The notes beneath the pieces are model-generated. The model worked only from the letters and a program-made list of their open reading frames with translations, was not told the DNA's origin and did not search any database. A program made the position numbers and the translations under genes. DNA of 5,428 nucleotides from Cytophagales bacterium (GTDB lineage Bacteria > Bacteroidota > Bacteroidia > Cytophagales > 172606-1), in the NCBI GenBank assembly GCA_025455595.1, contig JALOMD010000267.1, forward strand, positions 1 through 5,428. The letters run 5' to 3'. Shown piece after piece: positions 4,001 to 5,428 of this stretch. Positions within the stretch are counted from its first letter, which is position 1, and every line of letters begins with the position of its first letter.

Positions 4001-4150
4001 TGGGATTGCAAATCCGAGGCAGTCGGGTTCGGGATTGCAAATCCCGAACAGCCTGTTGCTCTTTCGGATTTGCCTGCCCGTCCGGCACCCGTCCGCCGTG
4101 GCGGAGGCGGGCAATCCGAAAGCAACCTGTCCCGAATCTGCGATTCGAGG
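4001..4150. repeat. Palindrome cluster GGGATTGCAAATCC and imperfect long hairpin
   Basis: GGGATTGCAAATCC occurs at 4002-4015 and again inside the 21-base palindrome 4028-4048, whose 9-base arms TTCGGGATT/AATCCCGAA are perfect. A bulged long hairpin pairs GTTGCTCTTTCGGATT... (4055-4080) with CGGGCAATCCGAAAGCAAC (4108-4126), and has a small GTCCGCC-GT-GGCGGA hairpin in its tip. The flanks (4028-4048 and about 4130-4148) are related as well. The sequence is noncoding and seems to be a compound of dispersed repeats. Confidence 0.65.
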
Positions 4151-4193
4151 CCAAACTCACCGAAACTTTTGCTTGATCACTTATTTCGCCACT

Positions 4194-4224
4194 GGCGTTT
4201 TGGGCAAATTTTGCCTAAAACGCC
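4194..4224. repeat. GCGTTTTGGGC palindrome, copy 6
   Basis: GGCGTTTTGGGCAAA (4194-4208) pairs with TTTGCCTAAAACGCC (4210-4224) around one T, with a single non-Watson-Crick position. It is the last repeat before the phosphatase gene. The 113 bases from 4225 to 4337 show no heptad array and no confident promoter; TATTTTTA at 4253-4260 is one base from the -7 consensus but has no upstream partner. Confidence 0.85.
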
Positions 4225-4337
4225 TCCATACAGAAAATCTTACGCAGTGACTGTATTTTTAAGCGAACTGTGCATATTTGGTCGTCCGAGCGAACCTTTC
4301 GCTTTTGCTCGTTTTACGGTACTCGCCTCCATTGCCA

Positions 4338-5428
4338 ATGCCTTCGTTCCGCAACTTGTTCAACCGATTCCTCGCCGCTACAGAATCCCTTTTCGACCGC
4401 ATCCGTAGGCGTTTCCGAAAGCCGCTGCGCCGCACCACCGGCATTCGCATTGTGCCGTACCGGGGCTTTGGCAACGGCGCGGGTTTGTTTCTGAAAGGCC
4501 GCGTGGTGCGCAATCCGTTCGAGGCGAAGGTGCGAGAACGCGAGTCGCCTTGGCGCAATCTGCGTGCCACCTACCGCCGTTTCCTCACCAGTGAAGTGCC
4601 GGGCGTGGAGGTGCAGTTGCGCTGGGGCGAAAGCCTGCACATAGCCACCACCGACGACGAAGGCTACTTTGTATTTGAATTGGAAGCCCTGCCGGAACAA
4701 CCCAAGTCGCCGATGGTTTGGCACCGGACGGAGCTGAATCTCGTGACCCGCACCGCCGACGAACCCACCGCCACCTTTGCCGAAATCCTGATGCCGCCCA
4801 CCACGGCTCGGTTCGGGGTCATCTCCGACATTGACGATACGGTGCTGGTTTCCGATGTCACGCGGCGGCTGCGCATGTTGCAGTTGGCCTTGTTCCGCAG
4901 TGCCCGCACGCGGCTGCCCTTTGCCGGCGTGGCGGCGTTTTACCGAGCGTTGCAGAAAGGCTCGTCGCTGGGCGAGTTCAACCCGGTTTTCTACGTGTCA
5001 AGCAGCCCGTGGAACCTCTACGACATGCTGGTTGACTTCCTGCAACACCAAAAAATCCCCGCCGGGCCGCTGCTGCTCCGCGACATCGGCGTGAGCCGCA
5101 CGGTAGCCGCCGGGTCGCCGCACTTGGCGCACAAGTCGGTGCAAATCAAGCACATCATGGAAATGTACCCGACGCTGCCGTTCATCCTCATCGGCGACAG
5201 CGGCCAGCACGACCCGGAGATTTACCAACAAGCCGTCATGGACTATCCTGACCGCATACTGGCCATTTACATCCGCGACGTAAGCCAACCGAAACGCGAC
5301 ATGGCTGTGCAAACCATCATTTCCAGCCTCGCCGTCCGCAGCGTGCCCATGTTTCTGGTGCCCGACACCCTTACCGCCGCCCAACACGCCGCCGCCAACG
5401 GCTGGATCACCGCCGATTCGCTGTCGGA
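4338..5428 (+). CDS. App1-family (DUF2183) phosphatase, 3' end missing
   Basis: The reading frame is open from ATG 4338 to the window edge (363 complete codons, no stop). The protein has a basic N-terminal helix (residues 1-33), a beta-rich domain (about 36-155, with VPYRGFGNG at 39-47 and the GEFN-type turn TTDDEGYFVFEL at 104-115), and a HAD-like catalytic domain typical of yeast App1 phosphatidate phosphatase and its bacterial relatives. The nucleophile motif is SDIDDTVL (163-170; Asp164 and Asp166 in DxDxT), motif II is YVSSSPWN (219-226), a lysine follows at 266 or 271, and the acidic motif is LIGDSGQHDPEIY (284-296). The likely activity is dephosphorylation of phosphatidate or a related phosphate ester. 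There is no signal peptide, so it is probably cytosolic or membrane-peripheral. The length already matches bacterial App1 proteins, so little is probably missing. No Shine-Dalgarno is visible. Confidence 0.9.
   Translation, partial: MPSFRNLFNRFLAATESLFDRIRRRFRKPLRRTTGIRIVPYRGFGNGAGLFLKGRVVRNPFEAKVRERESPWRNLRATYRRFLTSEVPGVEVQLRWGESLHIATTDDEGYFVFELEALPEQPKSPMVWHRTELNLVTRTADEPTATFAEILMPPTTARFGVISDIDDTVLVSDVTRRLRMLQLALFRSARTRLPFAGVAAFYRALQKGSSLGEFNPVFYVSSSPWNLYDMLVDFLQHQKIPAGPLLLRDIGVSRTVAAGSPHLAHKSVQIKHIMEMYPTLPFILIGDSGQHDPEIYQQAVMDYPDRILAIYIRDVSQPKRDMAVQTIISSLAVRSVPMFLVPDTLTAAQHAAANGWITADSLS

Noticed and set aside
4228..4260. Hairpin ATACAG...CTGTAT followed by T-run as intrinsic terminator
   Set aside because: The stem has only six mostly A/T pairs and a 17-base loop, too weak, and it points toward the phosphatase with no gene close upstream.
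3911..4408. Plus-strand open frame (165 codons) across the repeat-rich gap into the phosphatase
   Set aside because: Its peptide is a translation of palindromic repeats and overlaps the App1 N-terminus in another frame.

Overview
The window looks like a chromosomal segment from a fairly GC-rich member of the Bacteroidota (Saprospiria, Chitinophagia or Cytophagia are all possible). The evidence is a stand-alone secreted TonB C-terminal domain protein, a predicted lipoprotein MsrB, absence of recognisable Shine-Dalgarno sequences before the start codons, and intergenic repeats of a style familiar from that phylum. This assignment is an inference; the window holds no rRNA or other phylogenetic marker. 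I see no tRNA, rRNA, CRISPR array, insertion sequence, prophage gene or known defence system.

Six protein-coding genes are supported. From left to right they are: the first 39 codons of a minus-strand ComEC/Rec2-like membrane protein; a plus-strand classical short-chain dehydrogenase of the retinol-dehydrogenase type; a plus-strand Nudix hydrolase resembling ADP-ribose pyrophosphatase; a minus-strand secreted TonB C-terminal domain protein; a plus-strand lipoprotein methionine-(R)-sulfoxide reductase (MsrB); and a plus-strand App1-family (DUF2183) phosphatase cut off by the window end. They do not form an operon. Every gene is separated from its neighbours by noncoding DNA, and the orientation changes repeatedly (ComEC and SDR diverge, Nudix and TonB-like converge, TonB-like and MsrB diverge). 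The products point to general housekeeping (DNA uptake, redox, nucleotide clean-up, envelope maintenance, lipid turnover) rather than one pathway.

The remarkable part is the noncoding DNA, about 1.8 kb or one third of the window. It is packed with ordered repeats. (1) Seven-base tandem arrays sit at the edges of nearly all the genes. Read outward from any gene, at its 5' or 3' end, each array has the G-rich strand on top (GTNGTNA, GGTTNNA, GTCTTGG, GAGCGTG, AGGAATG). Two arrays include the stop codon of the gene. (2) Six copies of a palindrome of about 30 bp with arms GCGTTTTGGGCAA/TTGCCCAAAACGC lie in four of the five gaps, usually next to an array. (3) Larger inverted repeats (320-451, 1672-1760, 3836-3991, 4028-4150) fill the wider gaps. 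The typical layout is therefore gene, outward heptads, palindrome(s), heptads, next gene. This gene-edge architecture is the best candidate for something undescribed here.
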